Positions 35,828 through 43,956 of a DNA stretch of 57,636 nt are shown here, piece by piece (position 1 is the stretch's first letter; each line of letters starts with the position of its first letter). The stretch covers positions 1 to 57,636 of the forward strand of contig JAJEFC010000041.1 of NCBI GenBank assembly GCA_022820675.1. Reading direction: 5' to 3'. Source of the stretch: Vicinamibacteria bacterium (GTDB lineage: Bacteria > Acidobacteriota > Vicinamibacteria > Vicinamibacterales > UBA8438). Under the pieces are notes generated by a model. It ran no database searches and was not told the origin of the DNA. It saw nothing but the letters and a program-made list of their open reading frames with translations. Position numbers and translations under genes: made by a program.

Positions 35828-36631
35828 ATGATGTTGAACAGCGCACGACGAAGAACCAGTGGATGGAAGGCCGCTTCGCTCGGCCTGATCGCCGCCCTGG
35901 CGGCGGGAGCCGCCCCCGCCGCCGCCCAGGACCACGTCGGCCAGTACGAGCAGGCGGACATCGAGTTCGGCGCCCGCCTGTACGACGCCAACTGCGTGCA
36001 GTGCCACGCCGAGAGCGGCGACGCGGTGGCGGGGGTCGATCTCGCCAGCGGCGTCTACAGCCGGGCCGGCTCCGACCCCGAGCTGATGGGTCTGCTCCGC
36101 GCCGGCATCCCCGGCACCGCCATGCCGCCCAACGAGTTCACGTCCGGCGAGCTCACCGGCCTCGTGGCCTATCTCCGGACGATGCGCGACGTCGACCTGA
36201 GCGCGGTCACCCTGGGCGACGAGGCGTGGGGCGAGGCGCTGTTCGCCGGCAGGGGCGCCTGCGCGTCGTGCCACCGGGTATTCGGCGAGGGCTCGCGGGT
36301 GGCCCCCGACCTCAGCGCGATCGGGGCCGTCCGCACCGCGGCGTACCTGCAGGAGTCGCTGCTCGACCCCACCGGCTCGATGCTGCCCGTGAACCGCCCC
36401 GTGCGCGCGGTGCTCGGGGACGGCACCGTCCTGACCGGGCGCCGGCTCAACGAGGACACGTACACCATTCAGATGATCGACCAGGACGAGCGCCTGCGGT
36501 CGCTCGAGAAGGCCGGCTTGCGCGAGCTGACGGCCGGCGCGGAGTCGACCATGCCGCCCGCCACCGACGCGCTCGACGACCAGGAGGTGGCCGACGTGCT
36601 CGCCTACCTGCTCACGCTGAAGGGACTGTGA
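35828..36631 (+). CDS. Exported diheme cytochrome c
   Basis: A 267-residue periplasmic cytochrome. The signal peptide ends at about residue 34 (APAAAQ). The first domain has heme motif CVQCH (C56, C59, H60) with a probable axial methionine in GTAMPPNEFT. The second has CASCH (C145, C148, H149) with candidates further on (GSMLPVNRP, STMPPATD). It most likely takes electrons from the PQQ dehydrogenase encoded 238 bases downstream. The start is the first of two ATGs preceded by GAGG. The second heme domain resembles the heme modules found on propeller proteins. Confidence 0.85.
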   Translation: MMLNSARRRTSGWKAASLGLIAALAAGAAPAAAQDHVGQYEQADIEFGARLYDANCVQCHAESGDAVAGVDLASGVYSRAGSDPELMGLLRAGIPGTAMPPNEFTSGELTGLVAYLRTMRDVDLSAVTLGDEAWGEALFAGRGACASCHRVFGEGSRVAPDLSAIGAVRTAAYLQESLLDPTGSMLPVNRPVRAVLGDGTVLTGRRLNEDTYTIQMIDQDERLRSLEKAGLRELTAGAESTMPPATDALDDQEVADVLAYLLTLKGL

Positions 36632-36869
36632 ACGCCAAAGCGCTCCGCGGTCCAGACCGTCGGTCGCCGGCGCACGGCGCGGGCGCCCGACCCCGCCGCA
36701 TGATGGGCGTGACCGCAAGGAAGGCAAGAAAGACGGATCTCGAGACGGGATTCGCGGTCACGGCTGCTGCGGGCGCGACGCCGGCCCTTGGGTTCTGGTT
36801 CACTGTCGTTCCCAAGGAGTGGCGAGACCGGCTTCAATCGCATGACCTCGGCGCGCCGGAGGACCACCC

Positions 36870-38543
36870 ATGAACCGGACAAGGATGTCGACCATGACCT
36901 CGTTTCGCCGCACCCTCGTTCCCCTGCTGCTCGCCGCCGCCCTGCCCGGCGCCGCCGCCGCGCAGGTGACGTTCGAGCGCCTGCTGAACGCCGACGCCGA
37001 GCCCCACAACTGGCTGACGTACTCGGGCACCTACTCGAGCAACCGCTACACCACGCTCGACCAGATCACGCCCGAGAACGTCGACCAGCTCGAGCTGGCG
37101 TGGATCTTCCAGGCCAACTCGCTCGAGCCGTTCCAGGCCACGCCGCTGGTCGTCGACGGCATCATGTACCTGACCGAGCCCGTCAACAACGTGGTGGCGC
37201 TGGACGCGAAGCGCGGCAGCGTGTTCTGGAAGTACGAGTACACGCCGTCGCCGCTCGCGCGGCCCTGCTGCGGAGCCGTCAACCGCGGCGTCGCCATTCT
37301 CGGCGACACCCTGTTCCTCGCCACCGTCGACGGCAACCTCATCGCCGTCGACGCCATCGGGGGCGCCCCCATCTGGAAGACCACCGTGGCCGACCCCGAG
37401 CAGGGCTACGCCCTGACCCTGGCGCCCCTCGTGATCAAGGACAAGGTCATCGTGGGCGTCGCGGGCGGCGAGTTCGGCATTCGCGGCTACATCGACGCCT
37501 ACGACGCCGCCACCGGCGAGCAGGCGTGGCGCTTCTACACCATTCCCGGCCCCGGCGAGCCCGGGCACGAGACATGGGAGAACGACGCGTGGCGCACCGG
37601 GGGCGCGTCGGCGTGGCTCACCGGCTCGTACGACCCCGACCTCGACCTCACCTACTGGGGCATCGGCAACCCCGGCCCCGACTGGAACCCCGCGCAGCGG
37701 CCCGGCGACAACCTCTACTCCGACTCGGTGGTGGCCCTCGACCCCGACACCGGCGAGCTCGAGTTGTACTTCCAGTTCACGCCGAACGACCCCTACGACT
37801 ACGACTCGGTGCAGATTCCGGTGCTCGTCGACGCCCCCGACGGGGCCGGCGGCACCCTGAGGCTGATGCTCTGGGCCAACCGCAACGGCTTCTTCTACGT
37901 GCTCGACCGCGAGAACGGCCGCTTCCTCAACGGGACCGAGTTCGTGCCCGTGAACTGGGCGAGCGGCCTCGACGACAGCGGCCGGCCCGTGCAGACCCCG
38001 CAGCCGCCCGGGGCCACGACGTTCCCCGGCGTGCAGGGCGGCACCAACTGGTACTCGCCGTCCTACAGCCCCGAGACCGGGCTGTTCTACGTCTCGGCGT
38101 GGGAGGCCTACGGCTCGGTGTTCGAGGCCGCGGAGGCCGAGTACCAGCCCGGCCGCGTCTTCCTCGGAGGCCGGCCCGCCAACCCGTTCGGGGCCGGCGC
38201 CAACGTGCCCGGCCTTCGCCGCGGGCACATCAACAACTGGACCGACGCGGCGGGCGGCGGCGCGGTGATCGCCATCGACCCGCGCACCGGCGAGCAGCAG
38301 TGGCGGGTGGCGATGACCGACGTCACGAGCAGCGGCATCCTCACCAGCGCGTCGAACCTGCTCTTCACCGGCAACCGCGAGGGCGACTTCCACATCCTCG
38401 ACGCCGAGACCGGCGACGTGCTGTGGCGCAAGCCCCTCGGCGGCATGATCGCCAACGGGCCGATGAGCTACATGGTCGACGGCCGGCAGTACGTGGCCCT
38501 CGCCGCGGGGCACTCGATGTTCGTGTTCGCGCTGAAGGAATGA
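36870..38543 (+). CDS. PQQ-dependent alcohol dehydrogenase (quinoprotein, type I-like)
   Basis: A 557-residue periplasmic quinoprotein. After the signal peptide the propeller opens with NWLTYSGTYSSNRYTTLDQI. The adjacent-cysteine pair C133-C134 (ARPCCGAVNRG) is the vicinal disulfide over the PQQ plane seen in methanol/ethanol dehydrogenases. GHETWENDAW, GNPGPDWNPAQRPGDNLYSD and the catalytic NDPYDYDSVQ follow (D310, with D312 two residues on). An aspartate at that +2 position marks lanthanide-dependent enzymes in characterised relatives, so a lanthanide cofactor is possible. It is a stand-alone dehydrogenase without heme, fitting the diheme cytochrome just upstream. Confidence 0.88.
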   Translation: MNRTRMSTMTSFRRTLVPLLLAAALPGAAAAQVTFERLLNADAEPHNWLTYSGTYSSNRYTTLDQITPENVDQLELAWIFQANSLEPFQATPLVVDGIMYLTEPVNNVVALDAKRGSVFWKYEYTPSPLARPCCGAVNRGVAILGDTLFLATVDGNLIAVDAIGGAPIWKTTVADPEQGYALTLAPLVIKDKVIVGVAGGEFGIRGYIDAYDAATGEQAWRFYTIPGPGEPGHETWENDAWRTGGASAWLTGSYDPDLDLTYWGIGNPGPDWNPAQRPGDNLYSDSVVALDPDTGELELYFQFTPNDPYDYDSVQIPVLVDAPDGAGGTLRLMLWANRNGFFYVLDRENGRFLNGTEFVPVNWASGLDDSGRPVQTPQPPGATTFPGVQGGTNWYSPSYSPETGLFYVSAWEAYGSVFEAAEAEYQPGRVFLGGRPANPFGAGANVPGLRRGHINNWTDAAGGGAVIAIDPRTGEQQWRVAMTDVTSSGILTSASNLLFTGNREGDFHILDAETGDVLWRKPLGGMIANGPMSYMVDGRQYVALAAGHSMFVFALKE

Positions 38544-38580
38544 AAGCAGTGACGGGCCAGGAGCGGGGAGGGCCGTCGCC

Positions 38581-38818
38581 GGCACTGCCCTGCTCCTGCG
38601 CCGCTCCCTTCATCCGGCAACGACTTGCCGAAGCCTCCCGCCGGCTGAATCGCAGCCCGCGGGGGTCGGCGTCGTCGGAGGGCGTCGCCCTGCTGCGCCG
38701 GCACTACCCTGCTCCTGCGCCGGTCCCTGCATCCGCACCGATTGCTGAGACCTCCTGCCCGCTGAATTCGGAGCACCCGCAGGGATCGACGTCGTCGAAG
38801 AACGTCGCGCTACTGCTC
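38581..38818. repeat. Imperfect 119-bp tandem duplication after the PQQ dehydrogenase
   Basis: Copies begin at 38581 and 38700 (GGCACTGCCCTGCTCCTGCG and GGCACTACCCTGCTCCTGCG) and remain alignable for about 119 bases, sharing the CTGAATTCG-like and GTCGTCG-rich parts. The array starts 38 bases beyond the stop. The intergenic region 38544-38942 has no other feature. Confidence 0.8.
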
Positions 38819-38942
38819 GTGGCCTTCACCTGGACCGGACGCGGGCTCCGGCCCGCTGCACCGCGCGTGCCAACTCGTTGATCACACTCCGAGCGGAATA
38901 TCGGGTGGCTCCCACCCGGCGCCGGGTCTTGGCTCCGCCAAA

Positions 38943-39491
38943 TCAGGGAAGCAGACGGTCGACGGCGATGGCCGCGTCGGGATTGCCGAGGGGAGCGACC
39001 ACCTCGCCGGCCCGGTGGATCGAGACGGATCGGTAGCCGTCGGCAGCCGGGTCACGGTAGATCTCCAGACGTTGCTCCGGCAGGGCGAGGATCCAGTACT
39101 CGGGAATGCCGCAACGTGCGTACAGGCGCTGCTTGACGGTCCGATCGCGGTGGAGCGAGTAGTCGGAAACCTCGACAACCAGCAAGGCGCTGGTCGGGTG
39201 GGCGTCGCGGTAGCTGCGGGCATCGCCCGCGACGACGGCCACGTCGGGTTCCGGCTCCGAGTCTTCACCGGCGGCGAGGGGGCCCTGGGTCCGGACGCGA
39301 TAGCCGACCCCGAAGGCGCCCCGCAGGGCATCGACGACGAGCTCGATGCCCGTGAAGTGCTCGCTTCCCTGCGGCCCCATGGCGAGGATTGCCCCTTCGA
39401 TGAGTTCCAGCCGCGCGTCGGGGCCAAAGACGCCGGCCTCGATGGCGCGGTCGTACTCGGCGCGGCTCCAGCGGTGTTGGGGGGCGGCCAT
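38943..39491 (-). CDS. Uma2 family (DUF820) putative endonuclease
   Basis: A 182-residue protein of the PD-(D/E)XK-like Uma2 family. RLELIEGAILAMGPQGSEHF is the N-terminal family motif. EPEPDVAVV, LLVVEVSDYS and the KQRLYARCGIPEYWILALPE stretch supply the catalytic D, E-x-S and K-like residues. The cellular role of Uma2 proteins is not established; many copies occur per genome in cyanobacteria and Acidobacteriota. The start at 39491 is chosen over 39515 because MAAPQHRWSRAEYDRA is the usual opening; no clear ribosome site. Monocistronic. Confidence 0.85.
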   Translation of the reverse strand: MAAPQHRWSRAEYDRAIEAGVFGPDARLELIEGAILAMGPQGSEHFTGIELVVDALRGAFGVGYRVRTQGPLAAGEDSEPEPDVAVVAGDARSYRDAHPTSALLVVEVSDYSLHRDRTVKQRLYARCGIPEYWILALPEQRLEIYRDPAADGYRSVSIHRAGEVVAPLGNPDAAIAVDRLLP

Positions 39492-39629
39492 CGTCTCGGA
39501 CACGGCGCACCGCATCGTACCACGGAGGGCGGGCCTCTCAGGCAGACCGGAGCGCCATCTGCCGCCTCGGACGGCCCAACGCCCCGAGTCCCGGCCCGCT
39601 GCCGCCGGTAGGACCAAGCGCTGTCGGCG

Positions 39630-40589
39630 TCAGCGGCTTGCCTCGGCCGCGGCCTCGTCGCGCCGCGCGCCGGCGAGCATGTTCGCGGCGGCGTAGTTCC
39701 CCTCGTGGCAGGCGTTCTCGAAGAGCGGCAGCGGGTTCTGCCGCAGCGTCTGCACCGCGGTCCAGGGCGCCGTCCAGATGGTCGGGTCCTCGATCGTGTA
39801 CTCGTACTCGATGACGCCGGAACCGACCCGCGTGAACCGCTCGACCAGGTGGGCCTCCCGGCTCGCGCCGACCAGGGGCAGCCAGCGGTCGAAGCTCGTG
39901 GTCTCGACGACCAGGGTGTCGCCCTCCCAGCGGCCGCGCGAATCGCCCAGCCACTGCCGGATGCCGCCGCGCGGACGGTCCGTGATGGGGATGATGCGGG
40001 TGGTGTTGAGCATCTCGACGAGCATCACCAGGTGATGCTCGGTCTGGAAGATCTGGACGTTGTTGTTGTAGGCAACGGGAAAGATGGGCAGCCCGGTCGT
40101 CCCCAGGCATCGGTCGAAGTAGCTGAGGTCCTCGATCTGCTCGAGCGGCGCCGACCCGAACGATCCCGGCGCGCTGAACCGCGTGCGGCCCTCGTCGGTC
40201 CGCGGCGGCCGGCGGCCGTTCGGCGGGTCGACGATGAGCGAGGTCCGCCGGGTCTCGACCACCTCGGTGCCGAAGTCCATCCAGAAGCGGTTGTACGCGC
40301 CGATCGACCCGCCCGCCTCGGTGCGCTGGGCCGGCGCCCGATCCGCCGCCTCGTTCTGCTCGACCGCGCCCTGCTCGAGCGTCCGCGCCTCTTCCTCGGT
40401 CAGGAACTCGCGGTCACCGTAGCGTTCCGGGCGCTCGAGCGGCGTCAGGGTCCTGAAGTCCCACACGCCGTTCAGGTCGGGCACGCCCCACGGCGTTCGC
40501 GGCGTCTCGGCAGACTGGGCAACAGCGGTGACCGGCGCCAGCAACGCCAGTGCGAGCAAAATGGTCACGGGCCGATGGGATGCGCTCAT
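39630..40589 (-). CDS. Exported protein of the expanded uncharacterised family (paralog C)
   Basis: A 319-residue exported protein (signal MSASHRPVTILLALALLAPV). Family elements: TPRTPWGVPDLNGVWDFRTL, FLTEEEARTLEQGAVEQNEA, VDPPNGRRPPRTDEGR, DRCLGTTGLPIFPVAYNNNV, SRGRWEGDTLVVETTSFDRW, EYTIEDPTIWTAPWTAVQTL and FENACHEGNYAAANMLAGAR. It is close to the paralogs at 33456 and 24449. The ATG at 40589 follows AGGAGATCCGA and overlaps the stop of a truncated DUF5615 remnant as ATGA, so a deletion has placed this gene directly behind broken toxin DNA. Function unknown. Confidence 0.75.
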   Translation of the reverse strand: MSASHRPVTILLALALLAPVTAVAQSAETPRTPWGVPDLNGVWDFRTLTPLERPERYGDREFLTEEEARTLEQGAVEQNEAADRAPAQRTEAGGSIGAYNRFWMDFGTEVVETRRTSLIVDPPNGRRPPRTDEGRTRFSAPGSFGSAPLEQIEDLSYFDRCLGTTGLPIFPVAYNNNVQIFQTEHHLVMLVEMLNTTRIIPITDRPRGGIRQWLGDSRGRWEGDTLVVETTSFDRWLPLVGASREAHLVERFTRVGSGVIEYEYTIEDPTIWTAPWTAVQTLRQNPLPLFENACHEGNYAAANMLAGARRDEAAAEASR

Positions 40590-40723
40590 TCGGATCTCCT
40601 GAGTATGAACCTCGCAGTCGGAGCGGCGCCGTCACCGATGGCGCTCCAATGCCTCGCCTCGATGCCCGCGTCCTGCACCTCGACCCAGCGAGGCGAGAGG
40701 TTCATGTCGATGACGAGCTTCAA
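40586..40723 (-). pseudogene. Truncated DUF5615 (PIN-like) toxin remnant
   Basis: From a TTG at 40723 the frame reads LKLVIDMNLSPRWVEVQDAG and IEARHWSAIGDGAAP, the N-terminal third of a DUF5615 PIN-like toxin, then departs (TARFILRRSE) and stops inside the next gene's start codon. The intact protein would be about 110-120 residues. The TTG occupies the place of a normal ATG overlapping the antitoxin stop. Confidence 0.7.
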
Positions 40724-40950
40724 TTCGATCCGACTGCCACTTCCTGCTCCTCGCTACGCCATGCGGCCCAGGCGAGCGCTTAACTGATGTCGTCACGCTC
40801 GAGATACGGGTAGGCAGCCAGCACCTCGTCCTGGTCGTGTCCTGCGGCCAGAAGTCCGACGATGGTCCCGACCGTCACGCGAAGCCCCCGAATACACGGA
40901 CACCCACCCATCACATCGGGATCCTGCGTGATTCGCGGCAGTCTGGTCAT
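40720..40950 (-). pseudogene. DUF433 antitoxin with a premature stop
   Basis: ATG 40950 (GGGAG upstream) reads MTRLPRITQDPDVMGGCPCI then RGLRVTVGTIVGLLAAGHDQ and DEVLAAYPYLERDDIS, and stops at TAA (40782-40780). Reading through that codon, which a single base change from CAA would explain, continues ALAWAAWRSEEQEVAVGSN to a stop at 40720, the normal DUF433 length of about 76 residues. DUF433 proteins pair with DUF5615 toxins, as the adjacent remnant shows. Confidence 0.75.
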
Positions 40951-41061
40951 CGGCTCCCAGTATACGCGGTTCCGGTGAAGCGCCAGCGGCCCTGTCGGCC
41001 ATCTTGACAGCCAACCAGGCCAGAACGACGATCTAGACATAAAGACTGGCCGGAACACCCC

Positions 41062-41316
41062 ATGACCGATTGGCCCCTGCACGATGCCAAGAACCGGTTC
41101 AGCACCGTCATCGACGCCGCGCTCGCGGGCACCCCGCAACGGGTGACCCGGCGCGGCAGGCCCGCTGTCGTGGTGCTCGCGGTAGAAGAATACGAGCGTC
41201 TGATTCACGTGGAGAAGGCGCGGGCGCCGACATTCCCGAACCTGCTGCGCGCGATCCCGGAGGGCGGCGGCGAGTTCGAGCGCATCCGACTGCCGTCCCG
41301 ACCGGTGGACCTCTGA
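41062..41316 (+). CDS. Phd/YefM-family antitoxin
   Basis: An 84-residue antitoxin: MTDWPLHDAKNRFSTVIDAA, GTPQRVTRRGRPAVVVLAVE and EYERLI form the conserved Phd/YefM dimerisation and DNA-binding part, and the tail (KARAPTFPNLLRAIPEGGGE) is the toxin-binding part. The gene is intact. Its stop overlaps the start of a PIN toxin stump. Antitoxins of this type repress their own operon; with no toxin left it can only act as a repressor or as an immunity factor against related toxins. Confidence 0.85.
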   Translation: MTDWPLHDAKNRFSTVIDAALAGTPQRVTRRGRPAVVVLAVEEYERLIHVEKARAPTFPNLLRAIPEGGGEFERIRLPSRPVDL

Positions 41317-41387
41317 TCTTCCTGGTCGACACCGGCACCCGACCGCCGTCTGCTCGATCCCCGATGCCCCACAGTCCCCCTCCGTAA
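41313..41387 (+). pseudogene. vapC (PIN toxin) stump
   Basis: Directly overlapping the antitoxin stop the frame reads IFLVDT, the invariant first strand and first catalytic aspartate of a PIN-domain toxin, then diverges (GTRPPSARSPMPHSPPP) and stops. At most the first seven or so residues of VapC survive; the rest is deleted. Confidence 0.6.
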
Positions 41388-41474
41388 GCGCCGCTCCGCG
41401 CGGCCTGGAGCCGGCGCCGACGACCCGGGAACGAAGGGCGCTCCCGCCCCTGCATCCCAACTGTTCTTGCTTCT

Positions 41475-41491
41475 TGCACCAAAGTGGTGCA
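41475..41491. promoter_or_regulatory. Perfect palindrome upstream of the restriction-modification operon
   Basis: TGCACC-aaagt-GGTGCA (6-base arms, 5-base spacer), with an additional GGTG half-site at 41495-41498. It lies 33 bases before the ribbon-helix-helix gene and is the natural operator candidate for that protein. Confidence 0.55.
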
Positions 41492-41524
41492 TTGTGGTGA
41501 ACTATGGGGGACAGGAGCGAACAG

Positions 41525-41734
41525 ATGGAGAAGATCGAGCCCGACACCGGCGTGAAAAAGGCCGGTCCCGTGCGCGTGTCCGTGTCGTTGGACCCGGGCG
41601 ACTACGCCGACATCAAGAACATCGCCCGAAACGGGCGCGTGTCGGTCGCATGGGTCGTTCGAGACGCGGTCGCGCGCTACCTAGACTCCCGCACCCCCTT
41701 GCTCCCGCGCAACGACGTGGACGCCGGCTCATGA
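41525..41734 (+). CDS. Ribbon-helix-helix regulator of the restriction-modification operon
   Basis: A 69-residue protein: GPVRVSVSLDPGDYADIKNI and ARNGRVSVAWVVRDAVARYL form a CopG/Arc-type ribbon-helix-helix domain. It precedes the first methyltransferase with an ATGA overlap, so it is the first gene of the operon. By analogy with C proteins and other small regulators of restriction systems it probably controls their expression, perhaps through the palindrome at 41475-41491. I chose the ATG at 41525, preceded by AGGAG; one at 41504 would add seven residues. Confidence 0.75.
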   Translation: MEKIEPDTGVKKAGPVRVSVSLDPGDYADIKNIARNGRVSVAWVVRDAVARYLDSRTPLLPRNDVDAGS

Positions 41735-43956
41735 ACCTCTCACTCTTCGAGCTGCCGCGTTGGCGCCGCCCTTCCGTGCCAGCCCCGGGCACGTCGCTCG
41801 TCACCGCCACCGAGACGTTCGCCGGCCCGGTCCGGGCCGCCGTCGAGTGCGTGCGGCGCTGCCTCGAGGAGCGGCCGTCGGTCGGCGCCTCGCACGCCCA
41901 TGTCCTGGCGAGCCGCTGGCGCGAGGAACCCCGCCGGCCGTCCGCCCCCTCCGCCCTGCAGGCGGCGTGGGCCCTCGTGAGCATGCGCATCGTCGGTCGC
42001 AGTGTCGGAGCCCTGCCCCGCGACGCATCGTTGCGCGATGCCGAGGCCTGGTTCGTCGGCGCCATCCCCACGCCGAGCTGCCTCTCCGACGCCGTCGTCG
42101 AATTCGCCGACCGCGAGGCCGCCCGCAAGCTCGAGACGATCGAGTACGACGACGACCTCCGCGACCTCCTGCCCTACGTCCTCGACGCCCACGGCCCCGG
42201 GAGCAGAGCCAGCGTCATGCGCGATCCCCGTACGGGGAAGGCCCGGCGCGCGAAGAAGGACGCCGGCGTGTTCTACACCCCGGCCGACGTCGCCGAGTAC
42301 ATCGTGCGCGAGACCCTGGAGGCGCTCCCTCCCGAGGTCGACCCGCCTCTCGTCCTCGATCCGGCCTGCGGCTCCGGGGTGTTCCTCAAGGCGGTGCTCG
42401 ACCTCGCGACCGGCCGAAGGCCCGGCCTCGACCGCCTCGAGTTCGTCGAACGCCGCCTCCACGGAATCGACATCGACCCGCTGGCCGTCGACGCGGCCTG
42501 TTTCGTCCTGCTCCACGAGTGCCTGCGTTCCCCGCATCGCGGTCCGGCTGCGCCGCCGTGGTCCCAGTGGCATCGTATCCGATGCAACCTGCATGTAGCC
42601 GACGCCCTCACGTGTCGCGTGGTCGCGCCCGCCGGCCACCAAGCCGACGACGCGGCGGCCCAGACGGACCTGCGGACGCGGCTCGACAACTGCTACGTCG
42701 AACCGCTTCCGCCGCCCGGCGACACCCCGTCGGACCTGTTTTCCCGGGGTCTGCCCCTCGGCGACGTGTTCCCGGCCCTCGCCGAGGGAGCGCACGCCGT
42801 CATCGGGAACCCCCCGTACGCCGCGATCGGCCCCCGCGATGACGCCGCGGCCCTGACACAGCGTTTCGCCTCGCTACCCGCCCGTTCCCGCGCCGCCTGG
42901 GACCACTTCCCCGCGTTCGTGGAAATGATGTGGCGCCTGGCCCGCCCCGGCCGCGGCTCGTCCGGCATGGTCGTCCCGCTGTCCCTCGCCTGCAGCCGGC
43001 GAGCCCAGATGACGGCTACGCGCCGCGCGATCATGCGCAGCCGCGGCCGCTGGCGCTTCGCGTTCTTCGACCGCGAGCCCCACGCCCTCTTCGGGGAAGA
43101 GGTCAAGACCCGCAACGCCATCGTCTTCCGCGCCGACGCCTCGGGCCGTCCAGCGACCGAAACCACCGTGGAGACGGGACCGCTCCGGCGGTGGACCAGC
43201 CGCCAGCGCGCCACCCTGTTCGAAACCGTGGACTTCACGCCGCTGCCTGGCGTCCCAATCGCCGCGGGCGTACCCAAGCTCGACGGAGACGTCTGCGCCC
43301 GAGCGTACCGCCGACTGTGGCGACAGACCGTCCGTTTGCGCAACATGTGCGCAACCATCGACTCCTGTCCGCCCCAGGACGCGGCAGCCCAAGTGTCCCG
43401 ACTGCACGTCTTCGTGGCCGGCACGGCCTACAATTTCCTCAACGCCTTCAGGTCTCACCGCGACCTGCCCGAGCCCCGCGCACCTTGGAGCTCCAGCAAA
43501 CTGCTCCGCCTCGGCCTCGCCACCACCCCCGAAGCGGATCGCGTGTTCGCCATTCTCAGCAGCCGCATCGCGTACTGGCTCTGGCACGTGACCGCCGACG
43601 GATTCCATGTCACACGCTCCTTCGTCCTCGACCTGCCGGTCAACGACAAATTGTTCGCCGGGCCCGCGAAGCATGCCCTCGCCGATCTGGGTTCACGCCT
43701 CTGGCAGCAGGTTCAGGCTCAACGTATCATCAGCATCAACGGCGGCCGCCAGACCGTCTCCTATCGGCCCCACGCCAGCGAGGACCTCCGGGACGAGATC
43801 GACGCGCTGCTGATCGAAGCCCTCGGGCTGGAGCCCGCGTTCCAGGATTATCTGCGCAAGTTCACACGGACCTTGCTGTTCGTCGACGAGCATGACGATA
43901 CGCGCCGGCGCTTCACCGACCATTTCAACGATGGAGGGAAACCATGGCCGGAGTAA
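41731..43956 (+). CDS. N6-adenine DNA methyltransferase (Eco57I/type IIG-like)
   Basis: A 741-residue methyltransferase. After an N-terminal helical region the core shows the pre-motif DAGVFYTPADVAEYIVRETL, motif I LDPACGSGVFLKAVLDLATG (D210-G216), motif II HGIDIDPLAVDAACFVLL, motif IV IGNPPYAAI (N360-Y363), and AWDHFPAFVEMMWRLARPGR leading to motifs V-VI. The C-terminal part (RAPWSSSKLLRLGLAT and the IAYWLWHVTADGFHVTRSF stretch) resembles target-recognition regions of the Eco57I/PglX group. No nuclease motif is seen, so it modifies DNA to m6A while cleavage is done by another subunit. It overlaps the regulator (ATGA) and the next gene (13 bases). Confidence 0.88.
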   Translation: MNLSLFELPRWRRPSVPAPGTSLVTATETFAGPVRAAVECVRRCLEERPSVGASHAHVLASRWREEPRRPSAPSALQAAWALVSMRIVGRSVGALPRDASLRDAEAWFVGAIPTPSCLSDAVVEFADREAARKLETIEYDDDLRDLLPYVLDAHGPGSRASVMRDPRTGKARRAKKDAGVFYTPADVAEYIVRETLEALPPEVDPPLVLDPACGSGVFLKAVLDLATGRRPGLDRLEFVERRLHGIDIDPLAVDAACFVLLHECLRSPHRGPAAPPWSQWHRIRCNLHVADALTCRVVAPAGHQADDAAAQTDLRTRLDNCYVEPLPPPGDTPSDLFSRGLPLGDVFPALAEGAHAVIGNPPYAAIGPRDDAAALTQRFASLPARSRAAWDHFPAFVEMMWRLARPGRGSSGMVVPLSLACSRRAQMTATRRAIMRSRGRWRFAFFDREPHALFGEEVKTRNAIVFRADASGRPATETTVETGPLRRWTSRQRATLFETVDFTPLPGVPIAAGVPKLDGDVCARAYRRLWRQTVRLRNMCATIDSCPPQDAAAQVSRLHVFVAGTAYNFLNAFRSHRDLPEPRAPWSSSKLLRLGLATTPEADRVFAILSSRIAYWLWHVTADGFHVTRSFVLDLPVNDKLFAGPAKHALADLGSRLWQQVQAQRIISINGGRQTVSYRPHASEDLRDEIDALLIEALGLEPAFQDYLRKFTRTLLFVDEHDDTRRRFTDHFNDGGKPWPE

